From Rhodocyclaceae bacterium (GTDB taxonomy: Bacteria; Pseudomonadota; Gammaproteobacteria; Burkholderiales; Rhodocyclaceae), in contig JAUXXJ010000004.1 of NCBI GenBank assembly GCA_030681195.1, forward strand, positions 124,001 to 188,000: a stretch of 64,000 nt of DNA, read 5' to 3'. How positions within the stretch are numbered: position 1 is the first letter of the stretch; every line of letters starts with the position of its first letter. Positions 8,677 through 18,311 of the stretch are shown here, piece after piece. A model generated the notes under the pieces. It worked only from the letters and a program-made list of their open reading frames with translations. It was not told the origin of the DNA and searched no databases. The position numbers were made by a program, and so were the translations under genes.

Positions 8677-11298
8677 TTAGACGCGTTGTTCAACCCAAGC
8701 CTTGACGCTCGCCAGTGCCGCTGGCAAATGTTCGGGTTGCGTCCCGCCGGCCTGCGCCATATCGGGACGACCACCGCCCTTGCCGCCAATCTGCTGGGCA
8801 ACGCTATTCACGAGTTCGCCCGCCTTGACCTTGCTGGTCAAATCGGCTGTCACCCCGGCGATCAACGATACTTTGCCATCGGCCACCGCCGCCAGCACGA
8901 TGGCGGCGGACTTGAGCTTGTCCTTGAGCTTGTCCATCGTTTCGCGCAGCGTGGCGGCATCGGCGCCTTGCAACGTAGCAGCAAGTACTTTGATGCCCTT
9001 GACATCGACCGCCTGCGCGGCAAGGTCATCGCCCTGCGCCGAAGCCAGCTTGCCTTTCAGGGCAGCGAGTTCGCGTTCCAGTCGACGTACCTGATCCAGC
9101 ACGGCCACGACGCGCGCCGGTGCATCCTTGGGCATGACCTTCAGCGTACCGGCCACGCCACCCAGTGCAGTCTCCATCTCCTGCATGTAGTGCAAGGCAT
9201 TGTCGCCCGTCACCGCCTCAACGCGTCGCACGCCCGCCGCCACACCGCCCTCGGCAGCAATACTGAACAGACCGATGTCGCCCGTCCGGCTGACATGCGT
9301 GCCACCGCACAGTTCGCGCGACGTACCGATATCGAGCACGCGCACGCTGTCGCCATACTTCTCGCCAAACAGCATCATCGCGCCGGACTTCTGCGCCTCG
9401 GCAATCGGCATGACGCGGCAGGTGGTCGCCACGTTGGCGAGAATCTCGGCATTGACGAGATTCTCGACCTTGCGAATTTCCTCGTCGGTCATCGGCTGAT
9501 TGTGCACGAAGTCGAAGCGCGTCTTGTCGGGATCGACTTGCGAACCCTTTTGTTGCACATGATCGCCAAGGACTGTGTGCAGCGCTTTGTGCAACAAGTG
9601 GGTGGCCGAATGGTTGCGCATCGTACGCATGCGTGCCAGCACGTCGACCTTGGCGGCGACGCCATTGCCCACCGACAGCGTGCCGGTCTTGATCACGCCG
9701 TGGTGGCCAAAAACCGTTGCCTGAATTTTCTGTGTGTCTTCGACAGCAAAGATGCCATGCACCGATTGCAGGGCACCGCAGTCGCCCACCTGACCGCCGG
9801 ACTCGGCATAGAACGGCGTGTTGTCGAGCACGACCACGCCCATTTCGCCTTCCGCCAGCTCATTGACCGGCACCCCATCCTTGTAGAGCGCCAGCACGTT
9901 GGCCTTGAATTCGAGATTGTCGTAACCCTGAAAAGCCGTTGCCGGACCGTCATACTCAAGATTCGTCGCCATCTTGAACTTGCCGGCGGCGCGCGCCTGT
10001 TCCTTCTGCTGCGCCATCGCCTTGTCAAACGCGGCAGCATCCACCGTCACGCCATGCTCGCGACAGATGTCAGCCGTCAGGTCAAGCGGGAAACCGTAGG
10101 TATCGTGCAGCTTGAAGGCCGTATCGCCGTTGAAAACTTTCACACCATCCTTGGCCATCGCGGCCAAATCGGCCTCGACAATCGCCATGCCGTGTTCGAT
10201 GGTCGTGAAGAAACGCTCCTCCTCCTGCTTGAGCATGTCCATCACCTTGCCCTGCGCCTGCGCCAGCTCGGGATAGGCAACGCCCATCTCAGCCACGAGA
10301 TCGGGCACCAGCTTGTGGAAGAACGGGCCGCGCACACCGAGCTTGTAACCGTGGCGAATCGCGCGGCGAATGATGCGACGCAGGACGAATCCACGGCCTT
10401 CGTTGCCGGGAATCACGCCATCGGCGAGCAGGAAGGAACAGGCGCGGATGTGGTCAGCCAGCACGCGCAGGCTGGGGCTGGCGGCATCTTGGCAGTTCGT
10501 TTCGCGCGCAGCCGCATTCACCAGCGCCTGCATCAGGTCGATTTCGTAATTGCTATGCACATGCTGCAACACCGCCGAGATACGTTCGAGACCCATGCCG
10601 GTATCCACCGAGGGCTTGGGCAGCGGGTGCATCACCCCGTGTTCGTCGCGGTTGAACTGCATGAACACGTTGTTCCAGATTTCGATGTAGCGGTCGCCAT
10701 CTTCCTCGGGCGAACCCGGGGGGCCACCCCAGATGTGCTCACCATGGTCGTAGAAAATCTCGGTGCAGGGGCCGCAGGGGCCGGTATCGCCCATCATCCA
10801 GAAGTTGTCTGAGGCATAGCGCGCGCCCTTGTTGTCGCCGATGCGAATGGCGCGCTCGACCGGCACGCCGATCTCTTTCGTCCAGATGTCGTAGGCTTCG
10901 TCATCCTCGGCATACACCGTGACCCAGAGCTTGTCCTTGGGCAATTTGTAGACGTCGGTCAGCAGTTCCCAGGCATAGGTGATCGCATCGCGCTTGAAAT
11001 AATCGCCGAAGCTGAAGTTGCCAAGCATCTCGAAGAAGGTGTGATGGCGTGCGGTGTAGCCGACGTTTTCCAGGTCGTTGTGCTTGCCGCCGGCGCGCAC
11101 ACATTTCTGCGAGGTGGTGGCGCGGGTATAGGGACGCTTGTCGAAGCCGAGAAAAACGTCCTTGAACTGGTTCATGCCGGCATTGGTGAACAACAGCGTC
11201 GGGTCATCGAAAGGCACGAGCGAACTCGACGAGACGATCTGGTGCCCCTTGGACTCGAAGAACTTGAGGAATTTTTCTCTGATTTCAGCGCTTTTCAT
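8677..11298 (-). CDS. alaS: Alanyl-tRNA synthetase
   Basis: Class II synthetase for tRNA-Ala, 873 aa from the ATG at 11298 ([19 protein letters not shown]). A GTG five codons upstream is a possible alternative; neither has a clear Shine-Dalgarno. The catalytic core contains [17 protein letters not shown] and GMGLERI. The editing domain has [11 protein letters not shown] and the zinc/editing motif [13 protein letters not shown]. The C-Ala domain contains [15 protein letters not shown]. regB follows 16 nt downstream. Confidence 0.97.
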   Translation of the reverse strand: MKSAEIREKFLKFFESKGHQIVSSSSLVPFDDPTLLFTNAGMNQFKDVFLGFDKRPYTRATTSQKCVRAGGKHNDLENVGYTARHHTFFEMLGNFSFGDYFKRDAITYAWELLTDVYKLPKDKLWVTVYAEDDEAYDIWTKEIGVPVERAIRIGDNKGARYASDNFWMMGDTGPCGPCTEIFYDHGEHIWGGPPGSPEEDGDRYIEIWNNVFMQFNRDEHGVMHPLPKPSVDTGMGLERISAVLQHVHSNYEIDLMQALVNAAARETNCQDAASPSLRVLADHIRACSFLLADGVIPGNEGRGFVLRRIIRRAIRHGYKLGVRGPFFHKLVPDLVAEMGVAYPELAQAQGKVMDMLKQEEERFFTTIEHGMAIVEADLAAMAKDGVKVFNGDTAFKLHDTYGFPLDLTADICREHGVTVDAAAFDKAMAQQKEQARAAGKFKMATNLEYDGPATAFQGYDNLEFKANVLALYKDGVPVNELAEGEMGVVVLDNTPFYAESGGQVGDCGALQSVHGIFAVEDTQKIQATVFGHHGVIKTGTLSVGNGVAAKVDVLARMRTMRNHSATHLLHKALHTVLGDHVQQKGSQVDPDKTRFDFVHNQPMTDEEIRKVENLVNAEILANVATTCRVMPIAEAQKSGAMMLFGEKYGDSVRVLDIGTSRELCGGTHVSRTGDIGLFSIAAEGGVAAGVRRVEAVTGDNALHYMQEMETALGGVAGTLKVMPKDAPARVVAVLDQVRRLERELAALKGKLASAQGDDLAAQAVDVKGIKVLAATLQGADAATLRETMDKLKDKLKSAAIVLAAVADGKVSLIAGVTADLTSKVKAGELVNSVAQQIGGKGGGRPDMAQAGGTQPEHLPAALASVKAWVEQRV

Positions 11299-11393
11299 GG
11301 CTTGGCTCGGCACGACGGGGAAAGCGGGGAATTCTACGCGAAGGCCGGCTGCAGCAGGTATTCAGTAGTCTGGGCGACCGGTAAAGACGGTCA

Positions 11394-12722
11394 TCACTTT
11401 TTCGATAGAGGCATCGGTGCAAGGACGGGACCGGCACGCATGACAGCCGTATCGAGCGCCTCCTTCGGGGGCTTTTTGTTGCCCCAGATAAACGCCACTT
11501 CCTCGTCGAGAATGGCACGAATGCGGCTACGCCCCCCGCCCTCATTGCGTGTCCGCGCCGCCTCGCGCGTGGTCATCGACAAACGTTTTTCAGCCTGATC
11601 GAGCAGGGCGGGATTACCCCCCGTCTCGCGCAAGGCCTGCACCGCCGCCGGCGTCATCGGCAGATAGCCGGTGGCGCGTACCCATTCGCGCTGCACATCG
11701 GGCTGCAGGAGGAAATTGATAAAGCGGCCGATCACCTGCCGCTCTGGCTTTTTATCCGCCGCCAGCACCCACAAAGCCAAGCCGTCCGGCAACACGTTGA
11801 TAGGACGCACACCATACACATCATCGTAATACGGCAACACGGTGATGCCGACATCGAGGTTCGGCACGGTTTTCTTCAGGCGGGCATAGAGGGCCGACTC
11901 ACCCGTCAGCATGGCGCATTCGCCGTTGGCAAACTTCTCGTCCCCTTCGCGGCCGGGGCCGGCGTAGATGAAGTAGTTGCTCTTGTACCAACTCGTCAGC
12001 AGCGACATGTGCTTGACGTTCACCATGTTGTTGAGCGCCAGTTGATCCTGCTTGCCGTTCTTGATCACCATCGGTTCGCCATGTTGGGAAGCGACGTTCT
12101 CCAAATGTACCCAGGAGAAACGCGAACTGGTCAGCGGGCACTTCCAGCCGGTGTCTTGCAGTACGCCTGCGGCTTCCTGCAACTGCCACCAGGTTTTGGG
12201 CGGATTATTCGGATCGAGCTTGGCCTGTGTAAAGGCCGCCTTGCTATAGAACAACACCGGCAAGGACATGCCCAGCGGCAGGGCCTGCATCTTGCCGGCC
12301 AGATCCTCGACCGCATCGCTCATTTGCGGATAAAACTGCTTGGCATTGAAACGCTGCCCCGAGGTTTCCATCACCTTGTTCAGTGGCACGAAACGCGGGC
12401 GACTGTCAAAAACCGCCATCGCATCATCCTGATCGAAGAGGGCCAAGTGGGGCAGGCGCGCCTTGTCCAGCACCGACTGGCTATCTTCCAGCACGATGCG
12501 GCCGAATGCCTTCTTACCCTTCGCTTCGATATCATTGAAGCGCACCACCTGCGTTGCCAGCGTATTCAGCGCATCTCCTGACAGGGTATGGCGAAGAACC
12601 AGCTCCTGGGGTACCGGCGGCGGGGCCTTTACCACAGGGGCAGATTTTGGCGCGGCCAGCGCGCCCGCAGCGCAAAGCAGGCCCAGAGATAACAGCGCAG
12701 CAGCGTTCGGCAAACATTTCAT
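11394..12722 (-). CDS. Extracellular solute-binding protein, UgpB-like (ABC family 1)
   Basis: 442 aa from the ATG at 12722, which opens a clear signal peptide (MKCLPNAAALLSLGLLCAAG, cleavage near ALAA). The ORF extends 52 codons further upstream without signal-like sequence, so that start is rejected. Periplasmic family 1 binding-protein features include YPQMSDAVEDLAGKMQALPL, VLFYSKAAF, WWQLQEAAG and the C-terminal WVRATGYLPMT. Length and order fit UgpB (sn-glycerol-3-phosphate binding, 438 aa in E. coli). No permease or ATPase gene lies next to it in this window, so the substrate is open. Confidence 0.8.
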   Translation of the reverse strand: MKCLPNAAALLSLGLLCAAGALAAPKSAPVVKAPPPVPQELVLRHTLSGDALNTLATQVVRFNDIEAKGKKAFGRIVLEDSQSVLDKARLPHLALFDQDDAMAVFDSRPRFVPLNKVMETSGQRFNAKQFYPQMSDAVEDLAGKMQALPLGMSLPVLFYSKAAFTQAKLDPNNPPKTWWQLQEAAGVLQDTGWKCPLTSSRFSWVHLENVASQHGEPMVIKNGKQDQLALNNMVNVKHMSLLTSWYKSNYFIYAGPGREGDEKFANGECAMLTGESALYARLKKTVPNLDVGITVLPYYDDVYGVRPINVLPDGLALWVLAADKKPERQVIGRFINFLLQPDVQREWVRATGYLPMTPAAVQALRETGGNPALLDQAEKRLSMTTREAARTRNEGGGRSRIRAILDEEVAFIWGNKKPPKEALDTAVMRAGPVLAPMPLSKK

Positions 12723-12892
12723 TGGCGCAACCCGATCAGTGGGAGGGGCGTAGTCTATCGCCCAAGAGGCACAGGCAGGGAGATCGGCGGTGCAGGAAAT
12801 ACAGGCTATACAGCGCAAAGAGTAAACTCGGGTAAAGATTTCCCGACCCAGGCCGTAATATTCGATCAGTGTTGCCATCCTCTCCCTTGTTT

Positions 12893-13297
12893 ATGCGCGT
12901 CATTTCCCTCCTCTCCCTGTGCGGATTCCTTCTAGCCGGCTGTGATCAGCTCGGTCTGGAGACGCCCGCGCAGCTGGCTGCCGTCAAGGAAGCGGAAGGG
13001 CGTGCCGTTGGCGGTGCCTGCCGCCATAGCGGGCGGGCACTTGAGGATTGCTATACCCTGAATCCCAAGGCACAAAAGGCCGCCGTCTTTACCGGCTGGC
13101 GCGACATGGATGCCTACATGCGCGAGAACAACATCGAAGTGGTTCCCGCACAGATTCCCAAGACAGAAAAGAAAAAAGCAACCGTAAAGGACGAGGCCGC
13201 CGACAAGGTAGAAGACACGCCCGTCGCCAAGGACGCCGCCCACGGCTCGGCCGAACCCGCCATGCCCGCCCCCGGGCCGGGCGGCAAGATGGTCTAG
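12893..13297 (+). CDS. Small lipoprotein of unknown function
   Basis: 134 aa from the ATG at 12893. The signal peptide MRVISLLSLCGFLLAGC ends in a lipobox (LAGC), so it should be lipid-anchored. The middle has a Cys pair (GGACRHSGRALEDCYTL) and the tail is low-complexity Lys/Ala/Pro. It is transcribed divergently from the UgpB-like gene; the 170-bp spacer between them shows no promoter that can be called with confidence. No family recognised. Confidence 0.72.
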   Translation: MRVISLLSLCGFLLAGCDQLGLETPAQLAAVKEAEGRAVGGACRHSGRALEDCYTLNPKAQKAAVFTGWRDMDAYMRENNIEVVPAQIPKTEKKKATVKDEAADKVEDTPVAKDAAHGSAEPAMPAPGPGGKMV

Positions 13298-13333
13298 GCC
13301 ACAGCCCGGGGCTATTTACCCGTACAATCCCCC

Positions 13334-13357
13334 ACGCATCTTGCCGGTTGGATGCGT
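13334..13357 (+). terminator. Possible terminator hairpin after the lipoprotein gene
   Basis: ACGCATC (13334-13340) pairs with GATGCGT (13351-13357) over a 10-nt loop, followed only by a short TTC. Another palindrome, CCTCG-CAT-CGAGG, lies near 13402-13414 in the rhlE leader. A weak call. Confidence 0.35.
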
Positions 13358-13445
13358 TTCATCCCAGTCGCTGATTTTGCCCGTCTGAGCCGGTCGAGCC
13401 TCGCATCGAGGTATATGGTCGGGCGCCTCTCTACTGGAGCAAAAC

Positions 13446-14921
13446 TTGATATTCGACGACCTCGGGCTGGCGCCTGAAATCCTCAAGGCCGTGCATGAAG
13501 CCGGCTACACCACCCCCACCCCGATTCAAGCGCAGGCGATTCCGATCGTCCTTGCCGGCCATGACATCATGGGCGGCGCCCAGACCGGCACCGGCAAAAC
13601 GGCGGCCTTCATCCTGCCGCTGCTGCACAAACTTTCCCGCCACGCCAACACCTCACCCTCACCAGCCCGCCATCCCGTCCGTGCCCTGATCCTCGCACCG
13701 ACGCGTGAACTGGCGATGCAGGTGCAGGAATCAGCCAAGACCTACAGCAAGTTTTTGGGCCTGCGTTCGGTCTGCATCTACGGTGGCGTGGACATGCGCG
13801 CCCAGATCGCCGAACTCAAGGAAGGCCGCGAGATCGTCGTCGCCACCCCCGGCCGCCTGCTCGACCACGTCGAGCAGAAGACCGTCAGCTTCGGCTCGGT
13901 CGAATTCCTCGTCCTCGACGAAGCCGACCGCATGCTCGACATGGGCTTCATTCCCGACATCAAGCGCATCCTCAAGCTGTTGCCGACCACGCGCCAGAGC
14001 CTGCTGTTCTCGGCCACTTTCTCCGAAGAAATCAAGAAGCTCGCCGATGCGATGCTCAAGGCGCCGCAACTCATCGAGGTGGCCCGCCGCAACCAGGTCT
14101 CGGAAACCATCACCCACCGCGTGCACCCGGTGGCAGCCGACAAGAAACGTTATTTGCTTAAACACTTGCTCGATGATCCGAGCATGACACAGGTACTCGT
14201 CTTCGTCGCCACCAAGTTTGGCGCCTCACGGCTGTCCACCTGGCTGGAGCGCGAAGGCATCAACGCCACCGCCATCCACGGCGACAAGAGCCAGCAGGAT
14301 CGCACCAAGGCGCTCGAAGCCTTCAAGTCCGGCACCGCGCGTGTGCTGGTCGCCACCGACGTCGCCGCCCGTGGTCTGGATATCGACGACCTGCCGCACG
14401 TCATCAACTACGAACTGCCGCGCGTTGCCGAAGACTACGTGCATCGCATCGGCCGCACCGGACGCGCTGGCAAAAACGGCGAAGCGACCTCGCTGGTTGC
14501 GCCAGAAGAAATGAAGCAACTGGCCGACATCGAGCGGCTGACCAAATTCAAGATCGAACAGGTGATGATCGACAACTTCCCGGTCGGCTCCGGCACGCTC
14601 GAAATGCGTGAGCCCAATGGTCGCGAACGGGGCCGTGATCGTGGTCATAGCCACAAGCACGAACCGCGCGTGGCTCACGGCCCCAAGGCGCCCGTTGATC
14701 GTCTGCCCAAGCCAATCGCGCACATTCCGCGCGTACCGAATAAGCCGGTGATCGCTGCCGACGGCTTCGATTTCTCCAAGCCCTATGAGGCAAAAGTCGG
14801 CGCTGGCGAGACGGCATCCGCAAGCGACAAGCCTGCAGAAAAATCTGCAGCACCACGGCGCGCGATGCGTCCCGTCGCCGCCTTGCTCAGCAGCATCCTC
14901 GGCAAAAAGGATTCGGCGTGA
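13446..14921 (+). CDS. rhlE: DEAD-box RNA helicase RhlE type
   Basis: ATP-dependent RNA helicase, 491 aa, with a TTG start (MIFDDLGLAPEILKAV). Motifs in order: Q motif with PTPIQAQAIP, Walker A AQTGTGKT, PTRELA, TPGRLLDH, VLDEADRMLDMGF, SATF, ATDVAARGLDI and HRIGRTGRAG. The C-terminal tail (about 390-491) is basic and low-complexity, and contains AKVGAGETA encoded by a 25-bp dispersed-repeat copy. The stop overlaps the next start as GTGA. Family roles are ribosome assembly, RNA decay and cold adaptation. Confidence 0.93.
   Translation: MIFDDLGLAPEILKAVHEAGYTTPTPIQAQAIPIVLAGHDIMGGAQTGTGKTAAFILPLLHKLSRHANTSPSPARHPVRALILAPTRELAMQVQESAKTYSKFLGLRSVCIYGGVDMRAQIAELKEGREIVVATPGRLLDHVEQKTVSFGSVEFLVLDEADRMLDMGFIPDIKRILKLLPTTRQSLLFSATFSEEIKKLADAMLKAPQLIEVARRNQVSETITHRVHPVAADKKRYLLKHLLDDPSMTQVLVFVATKFGASRLSTWLEREGINATAIHGDKSQQDRTKALEAFKSGTARVLVATDVAARGLDIDDLPHVINYELPRVAEDYVHRIGRTGRAGKNGEATSLVAPEEMKQLADIERLTKFKIEQVMIDNFPVGSGTLEMREPNGRERGRDRGHSHKHEPRVAHGPKAPVDRLPKPIAHIPRVPNKPVIAADGFDFSKPYEAKVGAGETASASDKPAEKSAAPRRAMRPVAALLSSILGKKDSA
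14792..14816 (-). repeat. 25-bp dispersed repeat, copy 4 (in rhlE tail)
   Basis: One mismatch from consensus. Here the host gene reads the opposite strand of the repeat, encoding KVGAGETA in the disordered tail. Confidence 0.88.
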
Positions 14922-15760
14922 AGCTGGTTCGCTATGGGGCGAAAGGGCGCGAGAAGCCGGGGTTGATTGACGCCCAAGGCCATCTGCGCGACCTCTCTGC
15001 GCACTGTGCCGACATCGGCTGGAATGAAATTTCACCCGCTGGGCAGAAGCGCCTGAAGGCCCTCAACCCGGCCACACTGCCGCTCGTCAAGGGCAAACCG
15101 CGTCTGGGCGTGCCGTTCACCGGCATCAGCAAAATCATTGGCGTCGGCCTCAACTATCGCGACCACGCCAAGGAAACCGGCGCAGCGATCCCCACCGAGC
15201 CGGTCTTGTTCATGAAGGCCACCACCGCCATCAACGGCCCCTGCGACGCCATCAAACTCCCGCGCGGCTCGGTCAACACCGACTGGGAAGCCGAGCTGGG
15301 TCTGGTGATCGGCAAGGAAGCGCGTTACGTCAGCGAGGACAAGGCGCTGTCGTATCTGGCCGGCTATGTGACCTTCCACGACGTCTCGGAACGCGATTTC
15401 CAGAAGAATCGCGGCGGCAGTTGGGACAAGGGCAAGGGCTGCGATACCTTCGCCCCGATCGGCCCCTGGCTGGTCACGCCGGATGAAGTGAAAGACCCGC
15501 AGCAGTTGCGCGTCTGGCTCGACGTCAATGGCCAGCGCCGCCAGGACAGCAATACTGACGAAATGATTTTTCCCTGCGCGCACCTGATCAGCTACATCTC
15601 GCAGTTCATGACACTCATGCCCGGCGACGTCATCTGCACCGGCACGCCACCCGGCGTCGGCCTCGGCATGCAGCCACCGCAGTTCCTCAAGGCCGGCGAC
15701 GTCGTGCGCCTTGGGGTCGAAGGGCTGGGCGAGCAGCAACAGAAAATCATCGCGGGCTGA
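14918..15760 (+). CDS. Fumarylacetoacetate hydrolase family protein
   Basis: 280 aa with a GTG start overlapping the rhlE stop by 4 nt. The N-terminal small domain begins MKLVRYGAKGREKPGLID; the FAH catalytic domain spans about 70-278. Metal and catalytic positions are visible in IIGVGLNYRDHAKE, the ExE of DWEAELGLVIG, and GYVTFHDVSERD. The C-terminal GDVICTGTPPGVGLG is the family hallmark. Likely substrates are 2-keto acid-type C-C bonds (FAH-like or oxopentenoate-type hydrolases); the exact one cannot be read from sequence. Confidence 0.88.
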   Translation: MKLVRYGAKGREKPGLIDAQGHLRDLSAHCADIGWNEISPAGQKRLKALNPATLPLVKGKPRLGVPFTGISKIIGVGLNYRDHAKETGAAIPTEPVLFMKATTAINGPCDAIKLPRGSVNTDWEAELGLVIGKEARYVSEDKALSYLAGYVTFHDVSERDFQKNRGGSWDKGKGCDTFAPIGPWLVTPDEVKDPQQLRVWLDVNGQRRQDSNTDEMIFPCAHLISYISQFMTLMPGDVICTGTPPGVGLGMQPPQFLKAGDVVRLGVEGLGEQQQKIIAG

Positions 15761-15768
15761 ACGGCAAG

Positions 15769-16341
15769 ATGGCGCAATCGGTTCACGTCAAACTGGCCGG
15801 GCACCCCAGCAACTCGGCGCGGTTTCACCAGCACGTCGATGCAACGCTCACGCACACCGCCAATGGTGGCCTGCAAATCGTCTATGCCATTCATGGCCTG
15901 AATCTCGACCTGCGCATCCCGACTCCCCACGCCCCGGCCCCGGCCGATGCTTTGTGGAAAGCCACCTGCTGCGAAGTCTTTCTCGGCACCGTGGGCCAGC
16001 CCGGCTACCGCGAGTTCAATTTCTCGCCGTCCGGCCAGTGGGCCACCTACGAGTTTTCCGACACCCGACAGCAAGCGCCGCATGCCTTCGACTGCCCCGC
16101 GCCGAAAATTGATTTCGAACGCAGTGAAGACTTGCTGAAGCTCACGGCGACCCTACCGAAGAAGGCACTGCCCAAAGGGGACACGCTGCGCATCGCCGTA
16201 TCGACCATTCTTGAAATCGAAGGCGGCAACCTCGCCTACTGGGCCCTCGCCCACCCGCCCGGCAAGCCGGACTTTCATCATCATGCCGGCTTCGTGCTGA
16301 GTCTCGGGGCGGTCGGTTTTCGTCCGACACGCTGGCCATAA
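15769..16341 (+). CDS. DOMON-like domain protein
   Basis: 190 aa, 8 nt after the FAH-family stop and probably in its operon. The pattern resembles the bacterial DOMON-like beta-sandwich family: LWKATCCEVFLG, GYREFNFSPSGQWATYEF and a late NLAYWALAHPPGKPDFHH block ending in a basic tail. DOMON-related domains bind heme or sugars, but the function of this free-standing group is unknown. No signal peptide. Confidence 0.7.
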   Translation: MAQSVHVKLAGHPSNSARFHQHVDATLTHTANGGLQIVYAIHGLNLDLRIPTPHAPAPADALWKATCCEVFLGTVGQPGYREFNFSPSGQWATYEFSDTRQQAPHAFDCPAPKIDFERSEDLLKLTATLPKKALPKGDTLRIAVSTILEIEGGNLAYWALAHPPGKPDFHHHAGFVLSLGAVGFRPTRWP

Positions 16342-16416
16342 CGTACAGCACAGCGCCCCGTCAATGATTGAAACTCAGTCCGACGCGAGCAAAATGCCAT
16401 ACAGGCAAGACACCCC

Positions 16417-17262
16417 ATGAACGCGGTAGAAATTGAAGCGGCCCTATCGGATTTAGCCCTCGAACCTTTCGCTGCGGGGGAGTTTCCGTTTGCCTTCCTG
16501 GCCGCCTTCGGCGAAAAGGACATCGCACTCAAGCGCTTACGCGCCGGCACCGTCGGCGCAAGCCTCAAGGCCCTGCGCGCCAGCCCGGCCACCACGAAGG
16601 CGAAGGCCAAGTTCCTCCTCGCCACCGATGGCGAAACCCTCGAAGCCGAAGAGCTAGTCAGCGGCGAAACCATCGCCTGCACCTATCCCGACTTCCCCGA
16701 TCATTTCGGTTTCTTCCTGCCGCTGGCCGGCATCTCCACCATCAAGGAGATCAAGGACAACCCCGTCGACGTTCGCGCCACCGGGCGGCTGAACAAGCTC
16801 TACGTCGAACTGCTGCGCGAAAACCCGGACTGGGCCGCGAACGAACGCCGTCCCGACATGAACCACTTCATGGCCCGACTGGTGTTCTGCTTCTTCGCTG
16901 AAGACACCGACATCTTCAACGGCGAAGGCCTGTTCACCCACACCGTTGAACAGATGTCTGATCGCGACGGCAGCAACACCGAGCAGAACAAAGCCGATCT
17001 GACCACCTGCGCCGAAAACATTCTGCTGGCCCGCGAGGCGCATTTTCCGGCCACCATCGCCGACCTCTACGACCCGGAGACCATGCCGGAGAACCTGCGC
17101 CATGCCCATGAGCGCAACGACGAGGTGCTGGAGCGCATTTACATCGGCCGCCGTTTCAAGAACGACACCGAGCGGCTGGAAAAGCTGTTTGAGCTTTATA
17201 CGAAGATGACGGCAGAGGTGGCCAAGGCCGCGCCGAAAGCGAAAAGGGGGAAGAAAGCATGA
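16417..17262 (+). pseudogene. MmeI-like DNA methyltransferase, internally deleted remnant
   Basis: 281 aa. Residues 1-187 match the N-terminal domain of large class IIG/MmeI-like methyltransferase proteins (start MNAVEIEAALSDLA; PDFPDHFGFFLPLAGIST; MNHFMARLVFCFFAEDTDIF; EQMSDRDGSNT). Residues 188-281 match their extreme C-terminus (PATIADLYDPETMPENL; KNDTERLEKLFELY). The entire methyltransferase core (DPACGSGN and NPPY motifs) and specificity domain are absent, and a shorter block seems missing near residue 44. The joins keep frame, so a protein could be made, but it cannot methylate DNA. Its stop overlaps the RhuM start by 4 nt. Comparison with relatives is from memory of the family. Confidence 0.8.
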
Positions 17263-18311
17263 GCGACCTGATCCTTTACACCTCCGACGATGGCAAAACC
17301 CGGATCAATCTTCGGGTGGAGGCCGAGAGCATCTGGCTCTCCCAACTGGAAATCGCCGAGCTGTTCCAGACCACCAAACAAAACGTCTCGCTCCACGCAA
17401 AGAACATCTTTTCGGAGGGGGAGCTAAGCCCGAATTCAGTTGTCAAGGATTCCTTGACAACTGCCGCCGATGGCAAGAACTACCGTACCCAGCTTTACCA
17501 TCTGGAACTGATTCTGGCCATCGGCTACCGCATTCGCTCGCCGCGCGGCACCCAGTTTCGCCAGTGGGCAACCCGTCACCTGAAAGAGTTTCTGGAGAAG
17601 GGCTTCCTCATGGACGATGAGCGGCTCAAGAATCCGGGAGCGTGGGATTATTTTGATGAGCTGCTGGAACGCATCCGCGAGATTCGGGCTTCGGAGAAAC
17701 GTTTCTATCAAAAAGTCCGCGACCTCTTCGCCCTCTCCTCGGATTACCGTATCTCGGAACAGGAAACCCATCTCTTTTTCGCCGAAGTACAGAACAAGCT
17801 GCTCTTCGCAGCCACCGGCCACACGGCTGCCGAACTGGTCGTAAAGCGTGCCAACCCTGATAGCCCGAACATGGCACTGATGCACTGGAGCGGCTCCCGC
17901 GTGCGCAAGCAGGATGTGGTTATCGCCAAGAATTATCTCTCGGCAGACGAGATCGACACCCTCAATCGGCTGGTCGTGATTTTTCTGGAACAGGCGGAGC
18001 TGCGAGTTAAACAGCACCACGACCTCACCCTGGATTTTTGGCGCCAGCATGTGGACGGCATGCTGGCATTCAACGGGCAGGCGGTTTTGCAAAATGCTGG
18101 CTCGATCAGTCATGACGAGATGATGAACGTCGCTCATACGTGTTACGAAGCCTTCGATCAGCACCGCCGCGCCGCCGAGGCGCTAGCGGATGACGCGACG
18201 GATTTGCAGGAAATCGAGCGGCTGGGAAAGCGTGTTGAGCGGCGACCGAAAATGTCGACGGCAACGGCCGAGGTCGCGCTGAAGGCCAAGAAGGGGAGGA
18301 AGGCCTCATGA
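17259..18311 (+). CDS. RhuM family protein (virulence RhuM/defence-island type)
   Basis: 350 aa, apparently full length. Family features are the start LILYTSDDGKTRINLRVEAE, the WLSQLEIAELFQTTKQNVS helix-turn-helix-like block, YHLELILAIGYRIRSPRGTQFRQWAT, and a C-terminal half with YLSADEIDTLNRLVVIFLEQAE and the conserved FNGQAVL. RhuM proteins were first noted on a Salmonella pathogenicity island and recur in restriction and toxin-antitoxin islands; their activity is not established. It is coupled by ATGA overlaps to both neighbours, which places it within the operon. The tail is Lys/Ala-rich. Confidence 0.85.
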   Translation: MSDLILYTSDDGKTRINLRVEAESIWLSQLEIAELFQTTKQNVSLHAKNIFSEGELSPNSVVKDSLTTAADGKNYRTQLYHLELILAIGYRIRSPRGTQFRQWATRHLKEFLEKGFLMDDERLKNPGAWDYFDELLERIREIRASEKRFYQKVRDLFALSSDYRISEQETHLFFAEVQNKLLFAATGHTAAELVVKRANPDSPNMALMHWSGSRVRKQDVVIAKNYLSADEIDTLNRLVVIFLEQAELRVKQHHDLTLDFWRQHVDGMLAFNGQAVLQNAGSISHDEMMNVAHTCYEAFDQHRRAAEALADDATDLQEIERLGKRVERRPKMSTATAEVALKAKKGRKAS

